This document shows positions 1-7,889 of a stretch of 64,000 nucleotides of DNA, piece by piece. A program made the translations under genes and the position numbers. This stretch comes from Caballeronia hypogeia. GTDB taxonomy: Bacteria > Pseudomonadota > Gammaproteobacteria > Burkholderiales > Burkholderiaceae. Position 1 is the first letter of the stretch. Each line of letters begins with the position of its first letter. The notes below the pieces were generated by a model. It searched no databases. It saw only the letters and a program-made list of their open reading frames with translations, and was not told where the DNA came from. The stretch covers positions 1 to 64,000 of the forward strand of contig NZ_FCOA02000038.1 of the NCBI RefSeq assembly GCF_001544875.2. Direction: 5' to 3'.

Positions 1-267
1 CCCGAGTCGATCCAACTGAACGACTACAACCATCGGCAGGCCGATGTGAAGCTGCTGGTGGACGCGAATGCGGCGCCGGCGGACAAGACCACTGATGGTG
101 TCGATAACTCCTGGGGCGAGCATTACGAGACCTGCCTGAAGCACCCCGAGATCAAGCCCAATCTCATCATCGATGGCGACGAGGAGATGCTTGACGAAGG
201 CGTGCCCATCGCTCGCCATGGCTATCGCGCCATGTGCGGCTGCCATCTTATTTCCGGCCTTCTCTGA
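1..267 (+). CDS. PAAR-like protein, C-terminal part (5' end outside window)
   Basis: The frame is open from the first base, so the start lies upstream. The visible 88 residues end with a Cys-x(n)-His-Pro segment (ETCLKHPEIKPN), a repeated hydrophobic-turn pattern (LIIDGDEEMLDEGVPIARHG) and a closing MCGCHLISG. This is the usual ending of PAAR-type tips, which cap VgrG spikes of type VI secretion systems and often carry effectors. No VgrG or effector is visible here because the neighbours are outside the window. The family call rests on pattern only. Another small metal-binding cap protein is possible. Confidence 0.6.
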   Translation, partial: PESIQLNDYNHRQADVKLLVDANAAPADKTTDGVDNSWGEHYETCLKHPEIKPNLIIDGDEEMLDEGVPIARHGYRAMCGCHLISGLL

Positions 268-459
268 TTCGCGCGATGGCCGTCACGTTGTCTCCCGAGG
301 GGTCAACCGAAGACTGTCCTGAGCCACCGAGTGTGATCGTGTGGCTGGTCTTGCAGGATTTGCCTGAGGAAAGCGTGTCGCCGGGCACGCGAAGACCTCA
401 TGACCGCATCGATGTCGCACTATCATCGACATCATCTGGGCGCGCACGGAGATCGAGCC

Positions 460-792
460 ATGCAACTTCAAACGGGTAACCTGTTCAGCGTCAATGAGAA
501 GCGCGGTGACGACGAGCGCATCGACATGCTCGTCACGGGGCAGCGCGTGAACGTGGAGCGGATCGTGTCGATGGGACACGCGAGTCCCGAGGGCTTCTGG
601 TATGACGACTCGCGCGCCGAATGGGTCGTGCTGCTGTCGGGCGCGGCCGGACTCGAATTCGAGGACGAACCGGAGCTTCATGACATGCGTCCCGGCGACT
701 ACGTGCTGATCGAGCCGCATTGCCGGCATCGCGTCGCATGGACACATGCCGACGAGCCGACGGTATGGCTCGCGATCTATCACGAGCGTTGA
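460..792 (+). CDS. Small cupin-domain protein
   Basis: This 110-residue single-domain protein has a cupin pattern: GHASPEGFWYDDSRAEWVVLLSG, then RPGDYVLIEPHCRHRV with the second-motif His pair. The ATG at 460 is preferred because GGAG lies 10 bases upstream; an in-frame start at 400 would add 20 residues of no cupin character. Small cupins of this length bind a metal and often act as sugar or phospho-metabolite isomerases, but the substrate cannot be read from the sequence. It stands alone, with 138 bases before the next gene. Confidence 0.7.
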   Translation: MQLQTGNLFSVNEKRGDDERIDMLVTGQRVNVERIVSMGHASPEGFWYDDSRAEWVVLLSGAAGLEFEDEPELHDMRPGDYVLIEPHCRHRVAWTHADEPTVWLAIYHER

Positions 793-930
793 AACACGCG
801 GCTTTCTCGACCGGCCATTTGCATGTCCGGATTCTCGCGCAACTAACCGTCCATTCCGCGCACATCGACAAAAGCTGCGCCATCAACCCGCCTTCATGCC
901 ACTCGACATACCACAGGAGACGATAAAGCG

Positions 931-1701
931 ATGATCAAGCTCGGCGTGCTAGGCGTAGGCGATCTGACCGAAAAGATGATGCGCGGCCTGCACCGCGCCG
1001 GAAGCGGCGTTCGCGTGCTGCTATCGCCCAGAAACCAGGAAAGGGCCGAACGCCTTGCACGCGAATGCGGGTTCGAGATATTGCCGACGAACCAGGCCGT
1101 GGCCGACGCAGCGGATGTGGTGCTCATCGGCGTGCGTCCCGCACAACTCGATGAACTCGCGCGGCAAGTCACGCTGAAGTCCGGACAGGCGCTCATTTCA
1201 GTCGTGGCCGGCGTGCCGGTCAGCGAGATCGAGCGGCTGTTCGGCGCGCGGCCGTGCAGCCGTGCGATGCTCTCCGCCGCATCCGAAATCAATCGCTCGA
1301 CGGTCGCGGTGTTTCCGCCCGAATCCATGGCCGCGCAGTTGCTCGCAGCGCTGGGCAATCTGGTGCGGCTCACGACCGAGCGCGAATTCGAACTCGCGAT
1401 GGTCGCCGCCTGCGCGAACGGCTGGTTCTACTTTCTGATCGATGAATTGCAGCGCTGGTTCGTGCAAAAGGGCATGTCGGAAGAAAGCGCGAGGACCCTG
1501 ACGTTGAGCAGTATCGAAGACTGCGTCGCGTATGCGCGGCACAAGTCCGCGTCGGATGCCGGCGACATCGGTGCGTCGATCGCGTCGCCGGGAACCTACA
1601 CGGCGCTGGGCCTCGCCGTGCTGAACCGGCATGGCGCGATCGCGGCGTGGAGCGCGGCGAGCGACGCGGTGTTCGAAGCCTTGATGCCGCAAGGCGAGTA
1701 A
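931..1701 (+). CDS. Pyrroline-5-carboxylate reductase-like NADP oxidoreductase
   Basis: The 256-residue protein begins MIKLGVLGVGDLTEKMM, a Rossmann nucleotide-binding start (GxGxxx with the third Gly changed). It continues with VLIGVRPAQL and LISVVAGV, typical of the ProC family, which reduces 1-pyrroline-5-carboxylate to proline with NAD(P)H. The C-terminal dimer domain has TLSSIEDCVAYA and an SPGTYTALGL segment matching the family's SPGGTT loop, but with GTY in place of GTT. AGGAG lies upstream of the ATG. Because the housekeeping proC is normally closer to consensus, this is probably a divergent paralog acting on a related imine. Confidence 0.7.
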   Translation: MIKLGVLGVGDLTEKMMRGLHRAGSGVRVLLSPRNQERAERLARECGFEILPTNQAVADAADVVLIGVRPAQLDELARQVTLKSGQALISVVAGVPVSEIERLFGARPCSRAMLSAASEINRSTVAVFPPESMAAQLLAALGNLVRLTTEREFELAMVAACANGWFYFLIDELQRWFVQKGMSEESARTLTLSSIEDCVAYARHKSASDAGDIGASIASPGTYTALGLAVLNRHGAIAAWSAASDAVFEALMPQGE

Positions 1702-1798
1702 CGGCCTTTCCCTGCTGGTGCGACATGAGCACCGGCACGGTCATCGACGAGAGGAAGGTTCGCGTCGCGCCGCCGGGCACGAGTTCCTGCCAGACCGG

Positions 1799-1812
1799 TT
1801 GATGCAGGTCAA
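1799..1812. promoter_or_regulatory. FNR-like box, distal site before the alcohol dehydrogenase
   Basis: TTGATGCAGGTCAA matches the FNR/Anr dyad TTGAT-N4-ATCAA with one mismatch. It lies 119 bases before the ATG of the alcohol dehydrogenase operon and 34 bases upstream of a second box. An FNR-type regulator is encoded 2 kb away. Confidence 0.6.
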
Positions 1813-1845
1813 TCGTCCGACCCGTCGCCGCGTAAGTCGTTTCGA

Positions 1846-1859
1846 TTGACTCAGATCAA
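1846..1859. promoter_or_regulatory. FNR-like box, proximal site before the alcohol dehydrogenase
   Basis: TTGACTCAGATCAA matches TTGAT-N4-ATCAA with one mismatch and sits 71 bases before the ATG at 1931. This is a suitable distance for an activator near -41.5 with a short leader. Together with the box at 1799 it suggests two-site control of the dehydrogenase and universal stress protein operon. Confidence 0.68.
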
Positions 1860-1930
1860 CCGGCGCACGCGGCTCAGGCATACATTGGCTGCGTCGGACC
1901 GGCGTCAGGCCCATGCCAGGGAGCTCGGAG

Positions 1931-2971
1931 ATGAAGGCGCTCGTTTATCACGGACCGTGGAACAAGTCGCTCGACGAGCGTCCCGCTCCGAAGCTCGTCG
2001 ACGCGGGCGACGCGATCGTGCGGGTGACGCGCACCACCATCTGTGGCACCGACCTGCATATCCTCAAAGGCGACGTGCCGAGCTGCGAGCCCGGCCGCGT
2101 GCTCGGTCATGAAGGCGTGGGCGTGGTCGAGCAGGCCGGCGCGGCGGTCGCGGCGTTCAAACCGGGCGATCACGTGCTGATCTCGTGCATTTCCTCCTGC
2201 GGCAAATGCGAGGCCTGCCGGCGCGGCATGTATTCGCATTGCGCGACGGGCGGCTGGATACTCGGCAACAGGATCGACGGCACGCAGGCCGAGTACGTGC
2301 GCATTCCGCACGCGGACACGAGTCTTTATCGCGTGCCCGCGGGCGTCGAGGAAGAGGCGCTGGTGATGCTCTCCGACATTCTCCCCACCGGTTTCGAATG
2401 CGGCGTGCTCAACGGCCGGGTGCAACCCGGCAGCACGGTCGCCATAGTCGGCGCGGGGCCGATCGGTCTCGCGGCCTTGCTTACCGCGCAGTTCTATTCG
2501 CCGGCGCAGATCATCATGATCGATCGCGACGAGCACCGGCTCGAGGTGGCGCGCAGCTTCGGCGCGAGCGCATGCATCGATATCGCGCGCACGGAGCCCG
2601 TCGCCGAGGTGCTGCGCCTGACGGACGGCGCGGGCGTGGATTGCGCGATGGAAGCCGTCGGCGTGCCTTTGACCTTCGAGCTGTGCGAGTCGATCATCGC
2701 GGCGGGCGGCACGATCGCGAATATCGGCGTGCATGGCGTGAAGGCCGATCTGCACCTGGAAACGCTGTGGGACCGGAACATCACGATCACCACGCGTCTC
2801 GTCGATACGGTCAGCACGCCGATGCTGCTCAAGACGGTACGCGCGGGCCGCCTCGATCCGAAGCGGCTGATCACGCACCGGTTCACGCTGGACCACGTGC
2901 TCGACGCCTACGAAACCTTCGGCAATGCGGCGGATTCGCACGCGCTCAAGGTCGTCATCGAGGTCGCGTAG
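1931..2971 (+). CDS. Zinc-dependent alcohol dehydrogenase (MDR family)
   Basis: The 346-residue enzyme oxidises an alcohol with NAD(P), or the reverse, in the cytoplasm. Catalytic zinc ligands are visible as C38 (CGTDLH), H60-E61 (GHEGVGVVE) and a later Asp/Glu. The structural zinc site is complete as C90, C93, C96 and C104. The nucleotide-binding Rossmann motif VGAGPIGLAA starts near residue 173. Start 1931 is chosen because GGGAG precedes it; a GTG/ATG six codons earlier lacks a site. It heads an operon with a universal stress protein 33 bases downstream and an HPF-like gene after that, behind two FNR-like boxes. This points to fermentative redox balance at low oxygen. The exact alcohol is unknown. 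Confidence 0.85.
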   Translation: MKALVYHGPWNKSLDERPAPKLVDAGDAIVRVTRTTICGTDLHILKGDVPSCEPGRVLGHEGVGVVEQAGAAVAAFKPGDHVLISCISSCGKCEACRRGMYSHCATGGWILGNRIDGTQAEYVRIPHADTSLYRVPAGVEEEALVMLSDILPTGFECGVLNGRVQPGSTVAIVGAGPIGLAALLTAQFYSPAQIIMIDRDEHRLEVARSFGASACIDIARTEPVAEVLRLTDGAGVDCAMEAVGVPLTFELCESIIAAGGTIANIGVHGVKADLHLETLWDRNITITTRLVDTVSTPMLLKTVRAGRLDPKRLITHRFTLDHVLDAYETFGNAADSHALKVVIEVA

Positions 2972-3004
2972 TTCGCTCGCGCAAATATCCTGAACGGAGC
3001 CGTC

Positions 3005-3445
3005 ATGTACCGGAATATCGTGGTCGCTCTCGATGGGAGCGAGTCGTCGGAGCGCGTGCTGAACGAAGCGATCAGTGTCGGCAAGTGCGCGAACGCGCGA
3101 GTGTGCGCCGTGTTCGTCGCGGACGTGGCGGCGCTTTCGTCGTTTCCCGCGCGTTATCGTGCGGAGGTGTTCGGCGACGCGCGCAGCATGCTCGACGAAG
3201 CTCAGGAGCGTCTGCGTTCTTCTGGCCTGGAATGCGAAACCCGGCTGCTCGAAACGCGCAACATCACGGACACGGTCGCGCGCTGCCTCCAGCGCTGCGT
3301 CACGGCGATACCCGCCGATCTCGTGGTGATGGGCACTCACGGCCGTGGCGGTGTGCGCCGGCTCGTGCTGGGCAGCGTCGCCGAGGCGTTTCTGCGTCGA
3401 TCGACGTGTCCGGTACATCTGATCCGTTCGCTTCAGGAGGCGTGA
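3005..3445 (+). CDS. Universal stress protein, UspA family
   Basis: The 146-residue protein has the single-domain Usp fold: N-terminal NIVVALDGSESSERVL and the C-terminal ATP-binding signature G-x2-G-x9-G-S running from G110 to S124 (THGRGG...VLGS). It therefore belongs to the ATP-binding class. Such proteins form dimers and act in survival of oxygen limitation and other stress, but have no single known reaction. It is the second gene of the FNR-box operon. A second Usp of the same class is encoded at 6885-7382. Confidence 0.9.
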   Translation: MYRNIVVALDGSESSERVLNEAISVGKCANARVCAVFVADVAALSSFPARYRAEVFGDARSMLDEAQERLRSSGLECETRLLETRNITDTVARCLQRCVTAIPADLVVMGTHGRGGVRRLVLGSVAEAFLRRSTCPVHLIRSLQEA

Positions 3446-3505
3446 AGCACACTCCATGAACGTCTGGCACGCGCGGCGACTTCTGGCGGCAAGGAGATCA
3501 CGGCC

Positions 3506-3805
3506 ATGGGCCTCGGAATGCAGATCGCCTATCAGGGCTTCACCGGCACCGACGATGTCGAGCGCGAAGCCGGTGTCGAGCTCGTGCGGCTGGAACGCGT
3601 CGCGGTGGACATCGTCAACTGTCATCTGACGATCGAATCGTACCGGGACCCGTCGGGCGCGCGCCTTTACGATGCCCGGCTCGATCTGGTCACGCGCGCG
3701 TTCGATCTGATTCCAATCGAAAGGGGCTCGAACCCGGATGTGAGCACGGCCATTCATCAGGCGTTCGACAATGCGATGCGCCTGCTCGCGATCAAAGGTG
3801 GATAA
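3506..3805 (+). CDS. HPF/RaiA-like ribosome-associated protein (divergent)
   Basis: The 99-residue protein resembles the S30AE (HPF/YfiA) layout: an N-terminal strand MQIAYQGF, a helix with the LVRLERVAVDIVNCHLTIE pattern that matches the family's LxKLER...-V-L stretch, two further strands, and a long C-terminal helix (STAIHQAFDNAMRLLA). These proteins stop ribosomes in dormancy. Similarity is at the pattern level and the basic residues usual in the family are sparse, so ribosome binding is not certain. AAGGAG lies 10 bases upstream of the ATG. It ends the dehydrogenase-Usp operon, which fits a role in low-oxygen dormancy. Confidence 0.6.
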   Translation: MGLGMQIAYQGFTGTDDVEREAGVELVRLERVAVDIVNCHLTIESYRDPSGARLYDARLDLVTRAFDLIPIERGSNPDVSTAIHQAFDNAMRLLAIKGG

Positions 3806-3830
3806 CGCCGGTGTGAGAACCGCGGCGTTA
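3803..3830. terminator. Hairpin between convergent genes
   Basis: TAACGCCG pairs with CGGCGTTA across a 12-base loop. The left arm begins at the stop codon of the HPF-like gene, and the right arm ends 8 bases before the stop of the FNR-type gene on the other strand. There is no clear U tract on either side, so it may act in both directions or depend on Rho. Confidence 0.5.
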
Positions 3831-3838
3831 CCCGGCGC

Positions 3839-4627
3839 TCATACGCTTTCCAGTTCTGCGTGATCGAGTATCCGTATTTCCTTGCCGTGCGCGTCGACCA
3901 CGCCGGCCTTCTGCAGCTTGGAGAACATGCGGCTGACGGTTTCCAGCTTGAGGCCCAGATAGCTGCCGATCTCCTCGCGTGTCATGCGCAGCACGAACTG
4001 CGCGGGCGAATAGCCGCGTGCTTTCATGCGCGTGGAAATGTTGAGCAGGAATGCCGCGACGCGTTGCTCCGCCGACATGGTGCCGAGCAGCATCATCAGA
4101 TTCGATTCGCGCACGATCTCGCTGCTCATCAGTCGATGCACATGATGTTGAATCGTCTTCACTTCGCGGCAGAGCAGTTCGAGCAGATCGAACGGAATGA
4201 CGCAGACGACGCTGTCCTCCAGCGCGATCGCGTCGCAACCGTGATGGTCCGTGCTCACGCCGTCGAGGCCGAGCGTGTCGCCGGCGAGATGGAACCCCGT
4301 GACCTGCTCGTTGCCGTCGCGATGCGTGAGGACCGTCTTGAAGCATCCGCTGCGCACGGCGTAGATGCTCTGGAAAGCATCGCCGCACCGGTAGAGCGTC
4401 TCGCCGCGCCGCACGGTACGGGTCGAACCGATGAGCGCATCGAGCCGCTCGTATTCGTCCGGCGACAGGCCGCCCGGCATGCAGATGCGCTGCATCGAAC
4501 AGGTCGAGCAGCGCACGCCGCGGTGCGGGTTCACCGGCCGGGAAGCATCCGCAATCTGAAAAGTCCGGCGCGGCGCGGGCGCTTCGCGCGGCGGGCCGAT
4601 GGCGGTGTCAACGCTCGCGGGGAACAT
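3839..4627 (-). CDS. FNR-type oxygen-sensing transcription regulator (Crp/Fnr family)
   Basis: The 262-residue protein carries everything expected of an oxygen-sensing FNR. Three N-terminal cysteines are spaced as in FNR (C40-x2-C43-x5-C49, in CSTCSMQRICMP). A fourth is at C142 (DSVVCVIPF). These would hold a [4Fe-4S] cluster that is lost on contact with oxygen. A cyclic-nucleotide-type beta roll (about 65-150), a dimer helix and a C-terminal helix-turn-helix follow. The recognition helix has E229-T-V-S232-R233, the residues that read TTGAT half sites in FNR. Seven such boxes lie in the neighbouring 10 kb, so the local genes are its likely regulon. The 35-residue extension before the cysteines is of unknown use. 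Confidence 0.92.
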   Translation of the reverse strand: MFPASVDTAIGPPREAPAPRRTFQIADASRPVNPHRGVRCSTCSMQRICMPGGLSPDEYERLDALIGSTRTVRRGETLYRCGDAFQSIYAVRSGCFKTVLTHRDGNEQVTGFHLAGDTLGLDGVSTDHHGCDAIALEDSVVCVIPFDLLELLCREVKTIQHHVHRLMSSEIVRESNLMMLLGTMSAEQRVAAFLLNISTRMKARGYSPAQFVLRMTREEIGSYLGLKLETVSRMFSKLQKAGVVDAHGKEIRILDHAELESV

Positions 4628-4818
4628 GTCGCGTCTCCAGTCGATGTTGAATTCACGCGCATGAAGCGAGGTATCGCGAGCACGCGGCGGATGAATCCAC
4701 GCGTCGAATTATTGTCCTCGCGGTTTCGAAAGGAAATCGGCGGGCATGGAAACTGATGTAGGGATTTCGGCGGGCGTGTAGGGAAAGCCTGACAGGCCAG
4801 AGGTGAAAGCCGCAGCGA

Positions 4819-5472
4819 TCAGACGTCGTCGCTCTCGTCGTCGAAGAGCTCGTGTTTGACCGCGTAGCGCACCAGCGCGGCTTCGTGCGGCATCTGCATC
4901 TTCTCCAGAACGCGCGCCTTGTAGGTGCTGACGGTTTTCGCGCTCACGCACAGCGACTCGGCGATCTGGTTGATGGATTCGCCCGCGCAAAGGCGGCGGA
5001 AGACGTCGAACTCGCGGTCCGAGAGCCGCTGATGCGGCAGCGTGTCGGCGGGCTCCGTGAGACTCTGTGCGAAGCGTTCGGCCATTGCAAGGCTCACGTA
5101 TGCGCCGCCCGACGCGACCTTCGTCACGGCCGCAACGAGTTCCGCGCTGGCGCTTTCCTTAGTCAGATAGCCCGACGCGCCCGCCTTGAACGCGCGCGCG
5201 GCGTATTGCTGTTCCGCGTGCATGGTCAGCACAAGTATGCGCAATGCGGGCAGCTCTTCCTTGATCTGCCTGAGCAGTTCGAGCCCGCTGCGGCCGGGCA
5301 TCGACAGATCGAGCACGAGCACATGAGCCTGAGTCGAGCGCACGAGCGCGAGGGTGCTCGGTGCATCGCTCGCCTCGCCGGCCACTTCGAAGCCGCTCGC
5401 GCTGGCGAGAATGTGGCGCAGCCCGTCGCGCACGAGTGCGTGGTCGTCCGCAATCAGCACTTTCGTCGTCAT
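4819..5472 (-). CDS. NarL/FixJ-type response regulator
   Basis: The 217-residue protein has a receiver domain with D9-D10, phospho-acceptor D55 (LDLSMPG), T83 and K105. A LuxR-type helix-turn-helix follows (LSDREFDVFRRL...IAESLCVSAKTVSTYKARV). Phosphorylation by the kinase encoded just upstream should control DNA binding. The ATG overlaps the kinase stop by four bases, so the two are translationally coupled. Spacing and class resemble the FixJ, DosR and NarL regulators that answer to oxygen or redox, in keeping with the FNR gene downstream. The target promoters are not identified. Confidence 0.9.
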   Translation of the reverse strand: MTTKVLIADDHALVRDGLRHILASASGFEVAGEASDAPSTLALVRSTQAHVLVLDLSMPGRSGLELLRQIKEELPALRILVLTMHAEQQYAARAFKAGASGYLTKESASAELVAAVTKVASGGAYVSLAMAERFAQSLTEPADTLPHQRLSDREFDVFRRLCAGESINQIAESLCVSAKTVSTYKARVLEKMQMPHEAALVRYAVKHELFDDESDDV

Positions 5473-6806
5473 GGTTGCGATTCCTTTTCGCGGACGGTTT
5501 CGCGCGGCAGGATCACGGTCAGCACAAAGCCGTTCTCCGGCATCGAGTCGATGAAGACGCGTCCGCCCAGCGCGTTGACGCGTTCGCGCACGCCGATCAG
5601 GCCAAACGATTTTCCGTGCGCCGCCGGCAACGCCGACGCGCCGATGCCATTGTCGCCCACGCGCAGCACGCAGTTCTCGTCGGTGACGCGCAGCGACAGC
5701 TCGGCATGACTGGCATGCGCGTGCCGCGCGATATTGACGAGCGCTTCCTCGATGATACGGAAAACCGCCGTCGCCGCCTCGGCGTTGAACGCGAGATCGC
5801 CGGTATCGACATCGTGATTCACGTCGATGCCGTGGCGTTGCGTGAAGTCGCCGATGAGCCAGTCGATGGCGGCCGGCAAGCCCAGATCGTCGAGCATGAC
5901 CGGCCGCTGACGGGCCGCGATGCGCCTGAGCGAAGCAATGTTTCGGTCGATGAGGCCGAGCATGCGCGCGAGTTGAGCGGCGACGCCTTCGTCGAGCGCG
6001 GCGCGCGCGGCGAGACGGGTTTCGAGTGCGGAAACGTCCATCTTGAGCGCGCTCAGCGTCTGCCCGAGATCGTCGTGCAATTCGCGTGCGATGCGGCTTT
6101 TCTCCACTTCGCGTATCTGCTGGAGATTGGCGGAGAGCGCGCGCAGATCCTCGCGCGACTGCCTCAAATCGGCTTCGGCCTTCACGCGGTCCGTCACGTC
6201 GCGCAGGACCACGGTGAAGAGCTTGGAGTCGTCGTCTCCCGTTTGCGATATCGACGCCTCGATGGGAAACTCGCAACCATCCGCGCGCAGCCCGTACAGC
6301 ACGCGCGCCGGTCCCATCTGACGGTCCGACACGCCGGTCATGCCGAAATCCCTGACCTGAAGCTCATGCGCGCCGCGATAGCGCTCGGGAATGAAGCGCG
6401 ACAGCGGCGTGCCCGTCGCATCGCTCGCGGGGCAACGGAAAACGCGTTCCGCCATCGGATTGAACATGACGATGCGCTGCGCCGCATCGATTGTGATGAT
6501 GGCTTCCGTCGTGGACCGGATGATGCCGTCCAGTTGCTTCTGGCTCAGAACGGTCCGGTCGATCGATTTCCTGGCGGCGCGGCGCATACCGACGAGCAGG
6601 GCGCATGTCGCCGCGGCCGCCGCCAGCCACCCCGCCCAGAGCACGCCCGGCGCGCAGAGGGGAAACACGTATCGGACTCCGGCCCATGCCAGGCCGAGAA
6701 CCGCCGCCGCCGTCAGCGCCGCTTGCGCGATCGCCCGGCGTGGCACGGCGCGCAGTCCGGAGCGATCGTTCGTGTGCGCGAGATTCCGGCCTTCGTGTTC
6801 GCTCAT
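5469..6806 (-). CDS. Membrane PAS sensor histidine kinase (HisKA_3)
   Basis: The 445-residue kinase has two N-terminal membrane helices (about 25-48 and 54-74) with a very short loop. A PAS domain follows (about 90-205, ending VVLRDVTDRVKAEADL), then a short coiled coil, a HisKA_3 dimer domain with the phosphorylated His about residue 244 (SRIARELHDDLGQTLSALK), and an ATPase domain (NIARHAHA, GDNGIG, GLIGVRERV). The lack of a periplasmic domain suggests that the PAS pocket or the membrane senses the signal. ATG 6806 is used here; an in-frame GTG at 6818 adds four residues and neither start has a strong ribosome site. It forms an operon with the response regulator. Confidence 0.87.
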   Translation of the reverse strand: MSEHEGRNLAHTNDRSGLRAVPRRAIAQAALTAAAVLGLAWAGVRYVFPLCAPGVLWAGWLAAAAATCALLVGMRRAARKSIDRTVLSQKQLDGIIRSTTEAIITIDAAQRIVMFNPMAERVFRCPASDATGTPLSRFIPERYRGAHELQVRDFGMTGVSDRQMGPARVLYGLRADGCEFPIEASISQTGDDDSKLFTVVLRDVTDRVKAEADLRQSREDLRALSANLQQIREVEKSRIARELHDDLGQTLSALKMDVSALETRLAARAALDEGVAAQLARMLGLIDRNIASLRRIAARQRPVMLDDLGLPAAIDWLIGDFTQRHGIDVNHDVDTGDLAFNAEAATAVFRIIEEALVNIARHAHASHAELSLRVTDENCVLRVGDNGIGASALPAAHGKSFGLIGVRERVNALGGRVFIDSMPENGFVLTVILPRETVREKESQP

Positions 6807-6884
6807 GTCGGCTTTCACAGGGAACGGATCGTCACGGACGCCGCGCCCGCGCGCCTGTGCCGTCGCGCGAGGCGAGCGGGGCGC

Positions 6885-7382
6885 TCAGACGACCGCTTGC
6901 GTGCTCTCCACGTCGAGCTTCGCGCGCGCTTCCGCTTCGCGTCCCGGCACGAGCAGGACGGGGCAGCGCGCGCGCCGCATGAAGTGCTCGGCGACGCTGC
7001 CCAGCACGAGACGCCGCCAGCCGCGTTTCCCGTGCGTGCCCATGACGACGAGATCGGCGCCGAAATCTTCCGCGCAAAGCTCGATCCGCTCGGCGACATC
7101 GTCGCCTGCCATCTCGACTTCGCTGATGCGCGGCTTGCCTTTCACGCCTTCGCGCGCCATGCGCTCGGCGGCCTCCGCCGTGAGACGCCGCCCCTCCTCA
7201 ATGAGCGCGCTGCGCAAGTCCGGATAGAAGGCCGCGCCGGCGTCGAACGCGACCGGATGCAAATCGACGATGTAGAGCGGCTGAAGCATTGCGCCGTTCG
7301 CTCGCGCGAGCTTCACGGCTTCGTCGAACGCGTGGGCGGAAGTGACGCTGCCGTCGATCGGCGCGAGGATTCGGCTGTACAT
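6885..7382 (-). CDS. Universal stress protein, UspA family
   Basis: The 165-residue protein starts MYSRILAPIDGSVTS and carries the ATP-binding signature G115-x2-G118-x9-G128-S129 (GTHGKRG...VLGS). Its C-terminal tail of about 20 charged residues is longer than that of the Usp encoded at 3005. It is transcribed leftward from a divergent promoter region that holds an FNR-like box at 7468, 86 bases before its ATG. Its likely role is low-oxygen survival, with no defined reaction. Confidence 0.9.
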   Translation of the reverse strand: MYSRILAPIDGSVTSAHAFDEAVKLARANGAMLQPLYIVDLHPVAFDAGAAFYPDLRSALIEEGRRLTAEAAERMAREGVKGKPRISEVEMAGDDVAERIELCAEDFGADLVVMGTHGKRGWRRLVLGSVAEHFMRRARCPVLLVPGREAEARAKLDVESTQAVV

Positions 7383-7467
7383 GGCGGCCTCGTCGATGCA
7401 ATGAATATCGAAAGCAACACGGAGATGTTCTCGTAGCTCGACTCTACCGATGGCGCTCCGTACGGGC

Positions 7468-7481
7468 TTGACTCAAGTCAA
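7468..7481. promoter_or_regulatory. FNR-like box before the second universal stress gene
   Basis: TTGACTCAAGTCAA has exactly symmetrical half sites (TTGAC and GTCAA) around four bases. It lies between divergent genes, 86 bases from the Usp start at 7382. It differs from the FNR consensus by one base in each half. Confidence 0.62.
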
Positions 7482-7514
7482 GTGAATCCATGGCGGCGCG
7501 CACGGCCCGAATCA

Positions 7515-7528
7515 TTGACCTGCCTCAA
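7515..7528. promoter_or_regulatory. Weak FNR-like box before the 79-residue gene
   Basis: TTGACCTGCCTCAA fits the TTGA-N6-TCAA skeleton and is 90 bases before the ATG at 7619, so it could serve the rightward gene as the box at 7468 serves the leftward one. Two consensus positions differ, so this is the least certain of the series together with the box at 12421. Confidence 0.42.
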
Positions 7529-7618
7529 GGGCGTGCGCGGCGCCGCACGTAAAGTCGACGATGCCGGAAGGGGGGCGATGAACGGCCGCTTGCCGGTCCG
7601 ATCAGAGGAGCCGCGCAT

Positions 7619-7858
7619 ATGCCGATCAAGGGACAAGTCGACAACGAGGAATGGAGCGTTACCTGCACGACCGAACTCACGGCGCAAGGGATCGTATGTT
7701 CGATCGGCGTCGAGCAGCGCAGTGTGGAAGGCGGGCGCTTCATGCACCGGTTCAGGCACGTCGGCACATTCGACAACGAACGCGAAGCCGTGCTCGCGGG
7801 CCTCAAGGAAGGCATGACGTGGATTCGTCTGCGCGCCGCGAAAACGATCAATTTGTAG
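7619..7858 (+). CDS. Conserved-looking small protein of unknown function
   Basis: This 79-residue soluble protein has no recognised domain. It reads as alternating strands (EEWSVTCTTELTAQGIVCSIGVEQ) followed by a helix (EREAVLAGLKEGMTWIRLRAAKTI), a compact alpha-beta layout. A strong GAGGAG site sits eight bases before the ATG and codon use matches its neighbours, so it is likely translated. It lies within the low-oxygen cluster behind an FNR-like box and between two signalling genes. No function is assigned. Confidence 0.72.
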   Translation: MPIKGQVDNEEWSVTCTTELTAQGIVCSIGVEQRSVEGGRFMHRFRHVGTFDNEREAVLAGLKEGMTWIRLRAAKTINL

Positions 7859-7889
7859 ATCGATTCCGCACGCGTCGCAAACGCCCACT

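Noticed and set aside
1874..3757. A 627-codon open frame opposite the dehydrogenase and stress genes
   Set aside because: It is rich in Arg, His and Asp with no domain pattern, and lies wholly antisense to three well-supported genes. Long antisense frames are expected at this GC content.
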